NCBI GenBank assembly: GCA_964019055.1
Contig: OZ025209.1
Location: 9,487,741-9,551,740, forward strand
Length of the DNA stretch: 64,000 bases
From: Anthopleura xanthogrammica
Lineage: Eukaryota; Cnidaria; Anthozoa; Actiniaria; Actiniidae
Reading direction: 5' to 3'
Made by a program: the position numbers and the translations under genes. Positions 27,261 through 42,254 of this stretch are shown in pieces. The number at the start of each line of letters is the position of its first letter. The stretch's first letter is position 1. The notes under the pieces were generated by a model, which worked only from the letters and a program-made list of their open reading frames with translations, was not told the origin of the DNA and made no database searches.

Positions 27261-28321
27261 TGAGAATTTTCTTTTGCTCAAAACACGACGTTTTCACTGC
27301 TAAACGCAAGTTTTGGCCGAGAAAAGCACATTTTGGATGTCCAAAACACTGTTTTGCTGGAAAAAAAAGCTTTTTAGCCCAAAAAACTGAAAAATGGCCA
27401 TTTTGGCTCTCAAAACCAGGTTTTTCGCTGACGGTGTGACGTGTTTGCTGAAACCCCCACTTCTTGCTCATGAAAATACCTCTTGAGATAAAAACACGAC
27501 TTTTTGGCGAAAAAAAATGGGGTTTTGGCTGAGTAAAGGTGCTTTTTGGTCAAAAAAGGTGTTTTTTGCTGAGAAAATCTGAAATTTGCTGAGAATTTTC
27601 TTTTGCTCAAAACACGACGTTTTCACTGCTAAACGCAAGTTTTGGCCGAGAAAAGCACATTTTGGATGTCCAAAACACTGTTTTGCTGGAAAAAAAAGCT
27701 TTTTAGCCCAAAAAACTGAAAAATGGCCATTTTGGCTCTCAAAACCAGGTTTTTCGCTGACGGTGTGACCTGTTTGCTGAAACCCCCACTTCTTGCTCAT
27801 GAAAATACCTCTTGAGATAAAAACACGACTTTTTGGCCAAAAAAAATGGGCTTTTGGCTGAGTAAAGGTGCTTTTTGGTCAAAAAAGGTGTTTTTGGCTG
27901 AGAAAATCTGAAATTTGCTGAGAATTTTCTTTTGCTCAAAACACGACGTTTTCACTGCTAAACGCAAGTTTTGGCCGAGAAAAGCACATTTTGGATGTCC
28001 AAAACACTGTTTGGCTGGAAAAAAAAGCTTTTTAGCCCAAAAAACTGAAAAATGGCCATTTTGGCTCTCAAAACCAGGTTTTTCGCTGACGGTGTGACCT
28101 GTTTGCTGAAACCCCCACTTTTTGCTCATGAAAATACCTCTTGAGATAAAAACACGACTTTTTGCCAAAAAAAATGGGTTTTGGCTGAGTAAAGGTGCTT
28201 TTTGGTCAAAAAAGGTGTTTTTTGCTGAGAAAATCTGAAATTTGCTGAGAATTTTCTTTTGCTCAAAACACGACGTTTTCACTGCTAAACGCAAGTTTTG
28301 GCCGAGAAAAGCACATTTTGG

Positions 28322-28340
28322 ATGTCCAAAAACCAGGTTT
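28322..28340 (+). repeat. Shortened satellite monomer (about 69 bp deleted)
   Basis: Here gatgtccaaaa runs directly into accagg. Every other monomer has about 69 bp between these points, covering both palindromes and the gttttgctgg segment. The distance between the flanking ggatgtc landmarks falls from 329 to about 261 bp. The ends share a short CAAAA microhomology, consistent with slippage or exchange between sub-units. It is the only clearly truncated monomer in the left block. Confidence 0.9.
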
Positions 28341-31300
28341 TTCGCTGACGGTGTGACCTGTTTGCTGAAACCCCCACTTCTTGCTCATGAAAATACCTCT
28401 TGAGATAAAAACACGACTTTTTGGCGAAAAAAAATGGGCTTTTGGCTGAGTAAAGGTGCTTTTTGGTCAAAAAAGGTGTTTTTGGCTTAGAAAATCTGAA
28501 ATTTGCTGAGAATTTTCTTTTGCTCAAAACACGACGTTTTCACTGCTAAACGCAAGTTTTGGCCGAGAAAAGCACATTTTGGATGTCTAAAACACTGTTT
28601 TGCTGGAAAAAAAAGCTTTTTAGCCCAAAAAACTGAAAAATGGCCATTTTGGCTCTCAAAACCAGGTTTTTCGCTGACGGTGTGACCTGTTTGCTGAAAC
28701 CCCCACTTCTTGCTCATGAAAATACCTCTTGAGATAAAAACACGACTTTTTGGCCAAAAAAATGGGCTTTTGGCTGAGTAAAGGTGCTTTTTGGTCAAAA
28801 AAGGTGTTTTTGGCTGAGAAAATCTGAAATTTGCTGAGAATTTTCTTTTGCTCAAAACACGACGTTTTCACTGCTAAACGCAAGTTTTGGCCGAGAAAAG
28901 CACATTTTGGATGTCCAAAACACTGTTTTGCTGGAAAAAAAAGCTTTTTAGCCCAAAAAACTGAAAAATGGCCATTTTGGCTCTCAAAAGCAGGTTTTTC
29001 GCTGACGGTGTGACCTGTTTGCTGAAACCCCCACTTCTTGCTCATGAAAATACCTCTTGAGATAAAAACACGACTTTTTGGCGAAAAAAAATGGGCTTTT
29101 GGCTGAGTAAAGGTGCTTTTTGGTCAAAAAAGGTGTTTTTGGCTGAGAAAATCTGAAATTTGCTGAGAATTTTCTTTTGCTCAAAACACGACGTTTTCAC
29201 TGCTAAACGCAAGTTTTGGCCGAGAAAAGCACATTTTGGATGTCCAAAACACTGTTTTGCTGGAAAAAAAAGCTTTTTAGCCCAAAAAACTGAAAAATGG
29301 CCATTTTGGCTCTCAAAACCAGGTTTTTCGCTGACGGTGTGACCTGTTTGCTGAAACCCCCACTTCTTGCTCATGAAAATACCTCTTGAGATAAAAACAC
29401 GACTTTTTGGCGAAAAAAAATGGGCTTTTGGCTGAGTAAAGGTGCTTTTTGGTCAAAAAAGGTGTTTTTGGCTGAGAAAATCTGAAATTTGCTGAGAATT
29501 TTCTTTTGCTCAAAACACGACGTTTTCACTGCTAAACGCAAGTTTTGGCCGAGAAAAGCACATTTTGGATGTCCAAAACACTGTTTTGCTGGAAAAAAAA
29601 GCTTTTTAGCCCAAAAAACTGAAAAATGGCCATTTTGGCTCTCAAAACCAGGTTTTTCGCTGACGGTGTGACCTGTTTGCTGAAACCCCCACTTCTTGCT
29701 CATGAAAATACCTCTTGAGATAAAAACACGACTTTTTGGCGAAAAAAAATGGGCTTTTGGCTGAGTAAAGGTGCTTTTTGGTCAAAAAAGGTGTTTTTGG
29801 CTGAGAAAATCTGAAATTTGCTGAGAATTTTCTTTTGCTCAAAACACGACGTTTTCACTGCTAAACGCAAGTTTTGGCCGAGAAAAGCACATTTTGGATG
29901 TCCAAAACACTGTTTTGCTGGAAAAAAAAGCTTTTTAGCCCAAAAAACTGAAAAATGGCCATTTTGGCTCTCAAAACCAGGTTTTTCGCTGACGGTGTGA
30001 CCTGTTTGCTGAAACCCCCACTTCTTGCTCATGAAAATACCTCTTGAGATAAAAACACGACTTTTTGGCCAAAAAAAATGGGCTTTTGGCTGAGTAAAGG
30101 TGCTTTTTGGTCAAAAAAGGTGTTTTTGGCTGAGAAAATCTGAAATTTGCTGAGAATTTTCTTTTGCTCAAAACACGACGTTTTCACTGCTAAACGCAAG
30201 TTTTGGCCGAGAAAAGCACATTTTGGATGTCCAAAACACTGTTTTGCTGGAAAAAAAAGCTTTTTAGCCCAAAAAACTGAAAAATGGCCATTTTGGCTCT
30301 CAAAACCAGGTTTTTCGCTGACGGTGTGACGTGTTTGCTGAAACCCCCACTTCTTGCTCATGAAAATACCTCTTGAGATAAAAACACGACTTTTTGGCGA
30401 AAAAAAATGGGGTTTTGGCTGAGTAAAGGTGCTTTTTGGTCAAAAAAGGTGTTTTTTGCTGAGAAAATCTGAAATTTGCTGAGAATTTTCTTTTGCTCAA
30501 AACACGACGTTTTCACTGCTAAACGCAAGTTTTGGCCGAGAAAAGCACATTTTGGATGTCCAAAACACTGTTTTGCTGGAAAAAAAAGCTTTTTAGCCCA
30601 AAAAACTGAAAAATGGCCATTTTGGCTCTCAAAACCAGGTTTTTCGCTGACGGTGTGACCTGTTTGCTGAAACCCCCACTTCTTGCTCATGAAAATACCT
30701 CTTGAGATAAAAACACGACTTTTTGGCGAAAACAAAATGGGGTTTTGGCTGAGTAAAGGTGCTTTTTGGTCAAAAAAGGTGTTTTTGGCTGAGAAAATCT
30801 GAAATTTGCTGAGAATTTTCTTTTGCTCAAAACACGACGTTTTCACTGCTAAACGCAAGTTTTGGCCGAGAAAAGCACATTTTGGATGTCCAAAACACTG
30901 TTTTGCTGGAAAAAAAAGCTTTTTAGCCCAAAAAACTGAAAAATGGCCATTTTGGCTCTCAAAACCAGGTTTTTCGCTGACGGTGTGACCTGTTTGCTGA
31001 AACCCCCACTTCTTGCTCATGAAAATACCTCTTGAGATAAAAACACGACTTTTTGGTCAAAAAAAATGGGCTTTTGGCTGAGTAAAGGTGCTTTTTGGTC
31101 AAAAAAGGTGTTTTTGGCTGAGAAAATCTGAAATTTGCTGAGAATTTTCTTTTGCTCAAAACACGACGTTTTCACTGCTAAACGCAAGTTTTGGCCGAGA
31201 AAAGCACATTTTGGATGTCCAAAACACTGTTTTGCTGGAAAAAAAAGCTTTTTAGCCCAAAAAACTGAAAAATGGCCATTTTGGCTCTCAAAACCAGGTT

Positions 31301-34300
31301 TTTCGCTGACGGTGTGACCTGTTTGCTGAAACCCCCACTTCTTGCTCATGAAAATACCTCTTGAGATAAAAACACGACTTTTTGGCGAAAAAAAATGGGC
31401 TTTTGGCTGAGTAAAGGTGCTTTTTGGTCAAAAAAGGTGTTTTTGGCTGAGAAAATCTGAAATTTGCTGAGAATTTTCTTTTGCTCAAAACACGACGTTT
31501 TCACTGCTAAACGCAAGTTTTGGCCGAGAAAAGCACATTTTGGATGTCCAAAACACTGTTTTGCTGGAAAAAAAGCTTTTTAGCCCAAAAAACTGAAAAA
31601 TGGCCATTTTGGCTCTCAAAACCAGGTTTTTCGCTGACGGTGTGACCTGTTTGCTGAAACCCCCACTTCTTGCTCATGAAAATACCTCTTGAGATAAAAA
31701 CACGACTTTTTGGCGAAAAAAAATGGGGTTTTGGCTGAGTAAAGGTGCTTTTTGGTCAAAAAAGGTGTTTTTGGCTGAGAAAATCTGAAATTTGCTGAGA
31801 ATTTTCTTTTGCTCAAAACACGACGTTTTCACTGCTAAACGCAAGTTTTGGCCGAGAAAAGCACATTTTGGATGTCCAAAACACTGTTTTGCTGGAAAAA
31901 AAAGCTTTTTAGCCCAAAAAACTGAAAAATGGCCATTTTGGCTCTCAAAACCAGGTTTTTCGCTGACGGTGTGACGTGTTTGCTGAAACCCCCACTTCTT
32001 GCTCATGAAAATACCTCTTGAGATAAAAACACGACTTTTTGGCGAAAAAAAATGGGGTTTTGGCTGAGTAAAGGTGCTTTTTGGTCAAAAAAGGTGTTTT
32101 TTGCTGAGAAAATCTGAAATTTGCTGAGAATTTTCTTTTGCTCAAAACACGACGTTTTCACTGCTAAACGCAAGTTTTGGCCGAGAAAAGCACATTTTGG
32201 ATGTCCAAAACACTGTTTTGCTGGAAAAAAAAGCTTTTTAGCCCAAAAAACTGAAAAATGGCCATTTTGGCTCTCAAAACCAGGTTTTTCGCTGACGGTG
32301 TGACCTGTTTGCTGAAACCCCCACTTCTTGCTCATGAAAATACCTCTTGAGATAAAAACACGACTTTTTGGCGAAAAAAAATGGGGTTTTGGCTGAGTAA
32401 AGGTGCTTTTTGGTCAAAAAAGGTGTTTTTGGCTGAGAAAATCTGAAATATGCTGAGAATTTTCTTTTGCTCAAAACACGACGTTTTCACTGCTAAACGC
32501 AAGTTTTGGCCGAGAAAAGCACATTTTGGATGTCCAAAACACTGTTTTGCTGGAAAAAAAAGCTTTTTAGCCCAAAAAACTGAAAAATGGCCATTTTGGC
32601 TCTCAAAACCAGGTTTTTCGCTGACGGTGTGACCTGTTTGCTGAAACCCCCACTTCTTGCTCATGAAAAGACCTCTTGAGATAAAAACACGACTTTTTGG
32701 CGAAGAAAAATGGGGTTTTGGCTGAGTAAAGGTGCTTTTTGGTCAAAAAAGGTGTTTTTGGCTGAGAAAATCTGAAATTTGCTGAGAATTTTCTTTTGCT
32801 CAAAACACGACGTTTTCACTGCTAAACGCAAGTTTTGGCCGAGAAAAGCACATTTTGGATGTCCAAAACACTGTTTTGCTGGAAAAAAAAGCTTTTTAGC
32901 CCAAAAAACTGAAAAATGGCCATTTTGGCTCTCAAAACCAGGTTTTTCGCTGACGGTGTGACCTGTTTGCTGAAACCCCCACTTCTTGCTCATGAAAATA
33001 CCTCTTGAGATAAAAACACGACTTTTTGGCCAAAAAAAATGGGCTTTTGGCTGAGTAAAGGTGCTTTTTGGTCAAAAAAGGTGTTTTTGGCTGAGAAAAT
33101 CTGAAATTTGCTGAGAATTTTCTTTTGCTCAAAACACGACGTTTTCACTGCTAAACGCAAGTTTTGGCCGAGAAAAGCACATTTTGGATGTCCAAAACAC
33201 TGTTTTGCTGGAAAAAAAAGCTTTTTAGCCCAAAAAACTGAAAAATGGCCATTTTGGCTCTCAAAACCAGGTTTTTCGCTGACGGTGTGACCTGTTTGCT
33301 GAAACCCCCACTTCTTGCTCATGAAAATACCTCTTGAGATAAAAACACGACTTTTTGGCGAAAAAAAATGGGCTTTTGGCTGAGTAAAGGTGCTTTTTGG
33401 TCAAAAAAGGTGTTTTTGGCTGAGAAAATCTGAAATTTGCTGAGAATTTTCTTTTGCTCAAAACACGACGTTTTCACTGCTAAACGCAAGTTTTGGCCGA
33501 GAAAAGCACATTTTGGATGTCCAAAACACTGTTTTGCTGGAAAAAAAAGCTTTTTAGCCCAAAAAACTGAAAAATGGCCATTTTGGCTCTCAAAACCAGG
33601 TTTTTCGCTGACGGTGTGACCTGTTTGCTGAAACCCCCACTTCTTGCTCATGAAAATACCTCTTGAGATAAAAACACGACTTTTTGGCGAAAAAAAATGG
33701 GGTTTTGGCTGAGTAAAGGTGCTTTTTGGTCAAAAAAGGTGTCTTTTGCTGAGAAAATCTGAAATTTGCTGAGAATTTTCTTTTGCTCAAAACACGACGT
33801 TTTCACTGCTAAACGCAAGTTTTGGCCGAGAAAAGCACATTTTGCATGTCCAAAACACTGTTTGGCTGGAAAAAAAAGCTTTTTAGCCCAAAAAACTGAA
33901 AAATGGCCATTTTGGCTCTCAAAACCAGGTTTTTTGCTGACGGTGTGACCTGTTTGCTGAAACCCGCACTTCTTGCTCATGAAAATACCTCTTGAGATAA
34001 AAACACGACTTTTTGGCGAAAAAAAATGGGGTTTTGAATGAGTAAAGGTGCTTTTTGGTCAAGAAAGGTGTTTTTGGCTGAGAAAATCTGAAATTTGCTG
34101 AGAATTTTCTTTTGCTCAAAACACGACGTTTTCACTGCTAAACGCAAGTTTTGGCCGAGAAAAGCACATTTTGGATGTCCAAAACACTGTTTGGCTGGAA
34201 AAAAAAGCTTTTTAGCCCAAAAAACTGAAAAATGGCCATTTTGGCTCTCAAAACCAGGTTTTTCGCTGACGGTGTGACCTGTTTGCTGAAACCCCCACTT

Positions 34301-37300
34301 CTTGCTCATGAAAATACCTCTTGAGATAAAAACACGACTTTTTGGCGAAAAAAAAATGGGGTTTTGGCTGAGTAAAGGTGCTTTTTGGTCAAAAAAGGTG
34401 TTTTTGGCTGAGAAAATCTGAAATTTGCTGAGAATTTTCTTTTGCTCAAAACACGACGTTTTCACTGCTAAACGCAAGTTTTGGCCGAGAAAAGCACATT
34501 TTGGATGTCCAAAACACTGTTTGGCTGGAAAAAAAAGCTTTTTAGCCCAAAAAACTGAAAAATGGCCATTTTGGCTCTCAAAACCAGGTTTTTCGCTGAC
34601 GGTGTGACCTGTTTGCTGAAACCCCCACTTCTTGCTCATGAAAATACCTCTTGAGATAAAAACACGACTTTTTGGCGAAAAAAAATGGGCTTTTGGCTGA
34701 GTAAAGGTGCTTTTTGGTCAAAAAAGGTGTTTTTTGCTGAGAAAATCTGAAATTTGCTGAGAATTTTCTTTTGCTCAAAACACGACGTTTTCACTGCTAA
34801 ACGCAAGTTTTGGCCGAGAAAAGCACATTTTGGATGTCCAAAACACTGTTTTGCTGGAAAAAAAGCTTTTTAGCCCAAAAAACTGAAAAATGGCCATTTT
34901 GGCTCTCAAAACCAGGTTTTTCGCTGACTTTGTGACCTGTTTGCTGAAACCCCCACTTCTTGCTCATGAAAATACCTCTTGAGATAAAAACACGACTTTT
35001 TGGCGAAAAAAAATGGGGTTTTGGCTGAGTAAAGGTGCTTTTTGGTCAAAAAAGGTGTTTTTGGCTGAGAAAATCTGAAATTTGCTGAGAATTTTCTTTT
35101 GCTCAAAACACGACGTTTTCACTGCTAAACGCAAGTTTTGGCCAAGAAAAGCACATTTTGGATGTCCAAAACACTGTTTTGCTGGAAAAAAAAGCTTTTT
35201 AGCCCAAAAAACTGAAAAATGGCCATTTTGGCTCTCAAAACCAGGTTTTTCGCTGACGGTGTGACCTGTTTGCTGAAACCCCCACTTCTTGCTCATGAAA
35301 ATACCTCTTGAGATAAAAACACGACTTTTTGGCGAAAAAAAATGGGGTTTTGGCTGAGTAAAGGTGCTTTTTGGTCAAAAAAGGTGTTTTTGGCTGAGAA
35401 AATCTGAAATTTGCTGAGAATTTTCTTTTGCTCAAAACACGACGTTTTCACTGCTAAACGCAAGTTTTGGCCGAGAAAAGCACATTTTGGATGTCCAAAA
35501 CACTGTTTTGCTGGAAAAAAAAGCTTTTTAGCCCAAAAAACTGAAAAATGGCCATTTTGGCTCTCAAAACCAGGTTTTTCGCTGACGGTGTGACCTGTTT
35601 GCTGAAACCCCCACTTCTTGCTCATGAAAATACCTCTTGAGATAAAAACACGACTTTTTGGCGAAAAAAAATGGGGTTTTGGCTGAGTAAAGGTGCTTTT
35701 TGGTCAAAAAAGGTGTTTTTGGCTGAGAAAATCTGAAATTTGCTGAGAATTTTCTTTTGCTCAAAACACGACGTTTTCACTGCTAAACGCAAGTTTTGGC
35801 CGAGAAAAGCACATTTTGGATGTCCAAAACACTGTTTTGCTGGAAAAAAAAGCTTTTTAGCCCAAAAAACTGAAAAATGGCCATTTTGGCTCTCAAAAGC
35901 AGGTTTTTCGCTGACGGTGTGACCTGTTTGCTGAAACCCCCACTTCTTGCTCATGAAAATACCTCTTGAGATAAAAACACGACTTTTTGGCGAAAAAAAA
36001 TGGGGTTTTGGCTGAGTAAAGGTGCTTTTTGGTCAAAAAAGGTGTTTTTGGCTGAGAAAATCTGAAATTTGCTGAGAATTTTCTTTTGCTCAAAACACGA
36101 CGTTTTCACTGCTAAACGCAAGTTTTGGCCGAGAAAAGCACATTTTGGATGTCCAAAACACTGTTTTGCTGGAAAAAAAAGCTTTTTAGCCCAAAAAACT
36201 GAAAAATGGCCATTTTGGCTCTCAAAACCAGGTTTTTCGCTGACGGTGTGACCTGTTTGCTGAAACCCCCACTTCTTGCTCATGAAAATACCTCTTGAGA
36301 TAAAAACACGACTTTTTGGCGAAAAAAAATGGGGTTTTGGCTGAGTAAAGGTGCTTTTTGGTCAAAAAAGGTGTTTTTGGCTGAGAAAATCTGAAATTTG
36401 CTGAGAATTTTCTTTTGCTCAAAACACGACGTTTTCACTGCTAAACGCAAGTTTTGGCCGAGAAAAGCACATTTTGGATGTCCAAAACACTGTTTTGCTG
36501 GAAAAAAAAGCTTTTTAGCCCAAAAAACTGAAAAATGGCCATTTTGGCTCTCAAAACCAGGTTTTTCGCTGACGGTGTGACCTGTTTGCTGAAACCCCCA
36601 CTTCTTGCTCATGAAAATACCTCTTGAGATAAAAACACGACTTTTTGGCGAAAAAAAATGGGCTTTTGGCTGAGTAAAGGTGCTTTTTGGTCAAAAAAGG
36701 TGTTTTTGGCTGAGAAAATCTGAAATTTGCTGAGAATTTTCTTTTGCTCAAAACACGACGTTTTCACTGCTAAACGCAAGTTTTGGCCGAGAAAAGCACA
36801 TTTTGGATGTCCAAAACACTGTTTTGCTGGAAAAAAAAGCTTTTTAGCCCAAAAAACTGAAAAATGGCCATTTTGGCTCTCAAAACCAGGTTTTTCGCTG
36901 ACGGTGTGACCTGTTTGCTGAAACCCCCACTTCTTGCTCATGAAAATACCTCTTGAGATAAAAACACGACTTTTTGGCCAAAAAAAATGGGCTTTTGGCT
37001 GAGTAAAGGTGCTTTTTGGTCAAAAAAGGTGTTTTTTGCTGAGAAAATGTGAAATTTGCTGAGAATTTTCTTTTGCTCAACACACGACGTTTTCACTGCT
37101 AAACGCAAGTTTTGGCCGAGAAAAGCACATTTTGGATGTCCAAAACACTGTTTTGCTGGAAAAAAAAAGCTTTTTAGCCCAAAAAACTGAAAAATGGCCA
37201 TTTTGGCTCTCAAAACCAGGTTTTTCGCTGACGGTGTGACCTGTTTGCTGAAACCCCCACTTCTTGCTCATGAAAATACCTCTTGAGATAAAAACACGAC

Positions 37301-40300
37301 TTTTTGGCGAAAAAAAATGGGCTTTTGGCTGAGGAAAGGTGCTTTTTGGTCAAAAAAGGTGTTTTTTGCTGAGAAAATCTGAAATTTGCTGAGAATTTTC
37401 TTTTGCTCAACACACGACGTTTTCACTGCTAAACGCAAGTTTTGGCCGAGAAAAGCACATTTTGGATGTCCAAAACACTGTTTTGCTGGAAAAAAAAGCT
37501 TTTTAGCCCAAAAAACTGAAAAATGGCCATTTTGGCTCTCAAAACCAGGTTTTTCGCTGACGGTGTGACCTGTTTGCTGAAACCCCCACTTCTTGCTCAT
37601 GAAAATACCTCTTGAGATAAAAACACGACTTTTTGGCGAAAAAAAATGGGGTTTTGGCTGAGGAAAGGTGCTTTTTGGTCAAAAAAGGTGTTTTTTGCTG
37701 AGAAAATCTGAAATTTGCTGAGAATTTTCTTTTGCTCAAAACACGACGTTTTCACTGCTAAACGCAAGTTTTGGCCGAGAAAAGCACATTTTGGATGTCC
37801 AAAACACTGTTTTGCTGGAAAAAAAAGCTTTTAAGCCCAAAAAACTGAAAAATGGCCATTTTGGCTCTCAAAACCAGGTTTTTCGCTGACGGTGTGACCT
37901 GTTTGCTGAAACCCCCACTTCTTGCTCATGAAAATACCTCTTGAGATAAAAACACGACTTTTTGGCGAAAAAAAAATGGGGTTTTGGCTGAGTAAAGGTG
38001 CTTTTTGGTCAAAAAAGGTGTTTTTTGCTGAGAAAATCTGAAATTTGCTGAGAATTTTCTTTTGCTCAACACACGACGTTTTCACTGCTAAACGCAAGTT
38101 TTGGCCGAGAAAAGCACATTTTGGATGTCCAAAACACTGTTTTGCTGGAAAAAAAAGCTTTTTAGCCCAAAAAACTGAAAAATGGCCATTTTGGCTCTCA
38201 AAAGCAGGTTTTTCGCTGACGGTGTGACCTGTTTGCTGAAACCCCCACTTCTTGCTCATGAAAATACCTCTTGAGATAAAAACACGACTTTTTGGCGAAA
38301 AAAAATGGGCTTTTGGCTGAGTAAAGGTGCTTTTTGGTCAAAAAAGGTGTTTTTTGCTGAGAAAATCTGAAATTTGCTGAGAATTTTCTTTTGCTCAAAA
38401 CACGACGTTTTCACTGCTAAACGCAAGTTTTGGCCGAGAAAAGCACATTTTGGATGTCCAAAACACTGTTTTGCTGGAAAAAAAAGCTTTTTAGCCCAAA
38501 AAACTGAAAAATGGCCATTTTGGCTCTCAAAAGCAGGTTTTTCGCTGACGGTGTGACCTGTTTGCTGAAACCCCCACTTCTTGCTCATGAAAATACCTCT
38601 TGAGATAAAAACACGACTTTTTGGCGAAAAAAAATGGGGTTTTGGCTGAGTAAAGGTGCTTTTTGGTCAAAAAAGGTGTTTTTTGCTGAGAAAATCTGAA
38701 ATTTGCTGAGAATTTTCTTTTGCTCAAAACACGACGTTTTCACTGCTAAACGCAAGTTTTGGCCGAGAAAAGCACATTTTGGATGTCCAAAACACTTTTT
38801 TGCTGGAAAAAAAAGCTTTTTAGCCCAAAAAACTGAAAAATGGCCATTTTGGCTCTCAAAAGCAGGTTTTTCGCTGACGGTGTGACCTGTTTGCTGAAAC
38901 CCCCACTTCTTGCTCATGAAAATACCTCTTGAGATAAAAACACGACTTTTTGGCGAAAAAAAATGGGGTTTTGGCTGAGGAAAGGTGCTTTTTGGTCAAA
39001 AAAGGTGTTTTTTGCTGAGAAAATCTGAAATTTGCTGAGAATTTTCTTTTGCTCAAAACACGACGTTTTCACTGCTAAACGCAAGTTTTGGCCGAGAAAA
39101 GCACATTTTGGATGTCCAAAACACTGTTTTGCTGGAAAAAAAAGCTTTTTAGCCCAAAAAACTGAAAAATGGCCATTTTGGCTCTCAAAACCAGGTTTTT
39201 CGCTGACGGTGTGACCTGTTTGCTGAAACCCCCACTTCTTGCTCATGAAAATACCTCTTGAGATAAAAACACGACTTTTTGGCGAAAAAAAATGGGGTTT
39301 TGGCTGAGTAAAGGTGCTTTTTGGTCAAAAAAGGTGTTTTTTGCTGAGAAAATCTGAAATTTGCTGAGAATTTTCTTTTGCTCAAAACACGACGTTTTCA
39401 CTGCTAAACGCAAGTTTTGGCCGAGAAAAGCACATTTTGGATGTCCAAAACACTGTTTTGCTGGAAAAAAAGCTTTTTAGCCCAAAAAACTGAAAAATGG
39501 CCATTTTGGCTCTCAAAACCAGGTTTTTCGCTGACGGTGTGACCTGTTTGCTGAAACCCCCACTTCTTGCTCATGAAAATACCTCTTGAGATAAAAACAC
39601 GACTTTTTGGCGAAAAAAAATGGGGTTTTGGCTGAGTAAAGGTGCTTTTTGGTCAAAAAAGGTGTTTTTGGCTGAGAAAATCTGAAATTTGCTGAGAATT
39701 TTCTTTTGCTCAAAACACGACGTTTTTACTGCTAAACGCAAGTTTTGGCCGAGAAAAGCACATTTTGGATGTCCAAAACACTGTTTTGCTGGAAAAAAAA
39801 GCTTTTTAGCCCAAAAAACTGAAAAATGGCCATTTTGGCTCTCAAAACCAGGTTTTTCGCTGACGGTGTGACCTGTTTGCTGAAACCCCCACTTCTTGCT
39901 CATGAAAATACCTCTTGAGATAAAAACACGACTTTTTGGCGAAAAAAAATGGGGTTTTGGCTGAGGAAAGGTGCTTTTTGGTGAAAAAAGGTGTTTTTGG
40001 CTGAGAAAATCTGAAATTTGCTGAGAATTTTCTTTTGCTCAAAACACGACGTTTTCACTGCTAAACGCAAGTTTTGGCCGAGAAAAGCACATTTTGGATG
40101 TCCAAAACACTGTTTTGCTGGAAAAAAAAGCTTTTTAGCCCAAAAAACTGAAAAATGGCCATTTTGGCTCTCAAAACCAGGTTTTTCGCTGACGGTGTGA
40201 CCTGTTTGCTGAAACCCCCACTTCTTGCTCATGAAAATACCTCTTGAGATAAAAACACGACTTTTTGGCGAAAAAAAATGGGGTTTTGGCTGAGTAAAGG

Positions 40301-42254
40301 TCCTTTTTGGTCAAAAAAGGTGTTTTTTGCTGAGAAAATCTGAAATTTGCTGAGAATTTTCTTTTGCTCAAAACACGACGTTTTCACTGCTAAACGCAAG
40401 TTTTGGCCGAGAAAAGCACATTTTGGATGTCCAAAACACTGTTTGGCTGGAAAAAAAAGCTTTTTAGCCCAAAAAACTGAAAAATGGCCATTTTGGCTGT
40501 CAAAACCAGGTTTTTCGCTGACGGTGTGACCTGTTTGCTGAAACCCCCACTTCTTGCTCATGAAAATACCTCTTGAGATAAAAACACGACTTTTTGGCGA
40601 AAAAAAATGGGGTTTTGGCTGAGTAAAGGTGCTTTTTGGTCAAAAAAGGTGTTTTTTTGCTGAGAAAATCTGAAATTTGCTGAGAATTTTCTTTTGCTCA
40701 AAACACGACGTTTTCACTGCTAAACGCAAGTTTTGGCCGAGAAAAGCACATTTTGGATGTCCAAAACACTGTTTTGCTGGAAAAAAAAGCTTTTTAGCCC
40801 AAAAAACTGAAAAATGGCCATTTTGGCTCTCAAAACCAGGTTTGTCGCTGACGGTGTGACCTGTTTGCTGAAACCCCCACTTCTTGCTCATGAAAATACG
40901 TCTTGAGATAAAAACACGACTTTTTGGCGAAAAAAAATGGGGTTTTGGCTGAGTAAAGGTGCTTTTTGGTCAAAAAAGGTGTTTTTTGCTGAGAAAATCT
41001 GAAATTTGCTGAGAATTTTCTTTTGCTCAAAACACGACGTTTTCACTGCTAAACGCAAGTTTTGGCCGAGAAAAGCACATTTTGGATGTCCAAAACACTG
41101 TTTTGCTGGAAAAAAAAGCTTTTTAGCCCAAAAAACTGAAAAATGGCCATTTTGGCTCTCAAAACCAGGTTTTTCGCTGACGGTGTGACCTGTTTGCTGA
41201 AACCCCCACTTCTTGCTGATGAAAATACCTCTTGAGATAAAAACACGACTTTTTGGCGAAAAAAAATGGGCTTTTGGCTGAGTAAAGGTGCTTTTTGGTC
41301 AAAAAAGGTGTTTTTTGCTGAGAAAATCTGAAATTTGCTGAGAATTTTCTTTTGCTCAAAACACGACGTTTTCACTGCTAAACGCAAGTTTTGGCCGAGA
41401 AAAGCACATTTTGGATGTCCAAAACACTGTTTTGCTGGAAAAAAAAGCTTTTTAGCCCAAAAAACTGAAAAATGGCCATTTTGGCTCTCAAAACCAGGTT
41501 TTTCGCTGACGGTGTGACCTGTTTGCTGAAACCCCCACTTCTTGCTCATGAAAATACCTCTTGAGATAAAAACACGACTTTTTGGCGAAAAAAATGGGGT
41601 TTTGGCTGAGTAAAGGTGCTTTTTGGTCAAAAAAGGTGTTTTTTGCTGAGAAAATCTGAAATTTGCTGAGAATTTTCTTTTGCTCAAAACACGACGTTTT
41701 CACTGCTAAACGCAAGTTTTGGCCGAGAAAAGCACATTTTGGATGTCCAAAACACTGTTTGGCTGGAAAAAAAAGCTTTTTAGCCTAAAAAACTGAAAAA
41801 TGGCCATTTTGGCTCTCAAAACCAGGTTTTTCGCTGACGGTGTGACCTGTTTGCTGAAACCCCCACTTCTTGCTCATGAAAATACCTCTTGAGATAAAAA
41901 CACGACTTTTTGGCGAAAAAAAATGGGCTTTTGGCTGAGTAAAGGTGCTTTTTGGTCAAAAAAGGTGTTTTTTGCTGAGAAAATCTGAAATTTGCTGAGA
42001 ATTTTCTTTTGCTCAAAACACGACGTTTTCACTGCTAAACGCAAGTTTTGGCCGAGAAAAGCACATTTTGGATGTCCAAAACACTGTTTTGCTGGAAAAA
42101 AAAGCTTTTTAGCCCAAAAAACTGAAAAATGGCCATTTTGGCTCTCAAAACCAGGTTTTTCGCTGACGGTGTGACCTGTTTGCTGAAACCCCCACTTCTT
42201 GCTCATGAAAATACCTCTTGAGATAAAAACACGACTTTTTGGCGAAAAAAAATG

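Noticed and set aside
30029..32340. Another five-monomer duplication at 1,645 bp spacing
   Set aside because: Only one to two monomers around the gacgtgtttgc variant match. Flanking monomers differ, so a block duplication is not supported.
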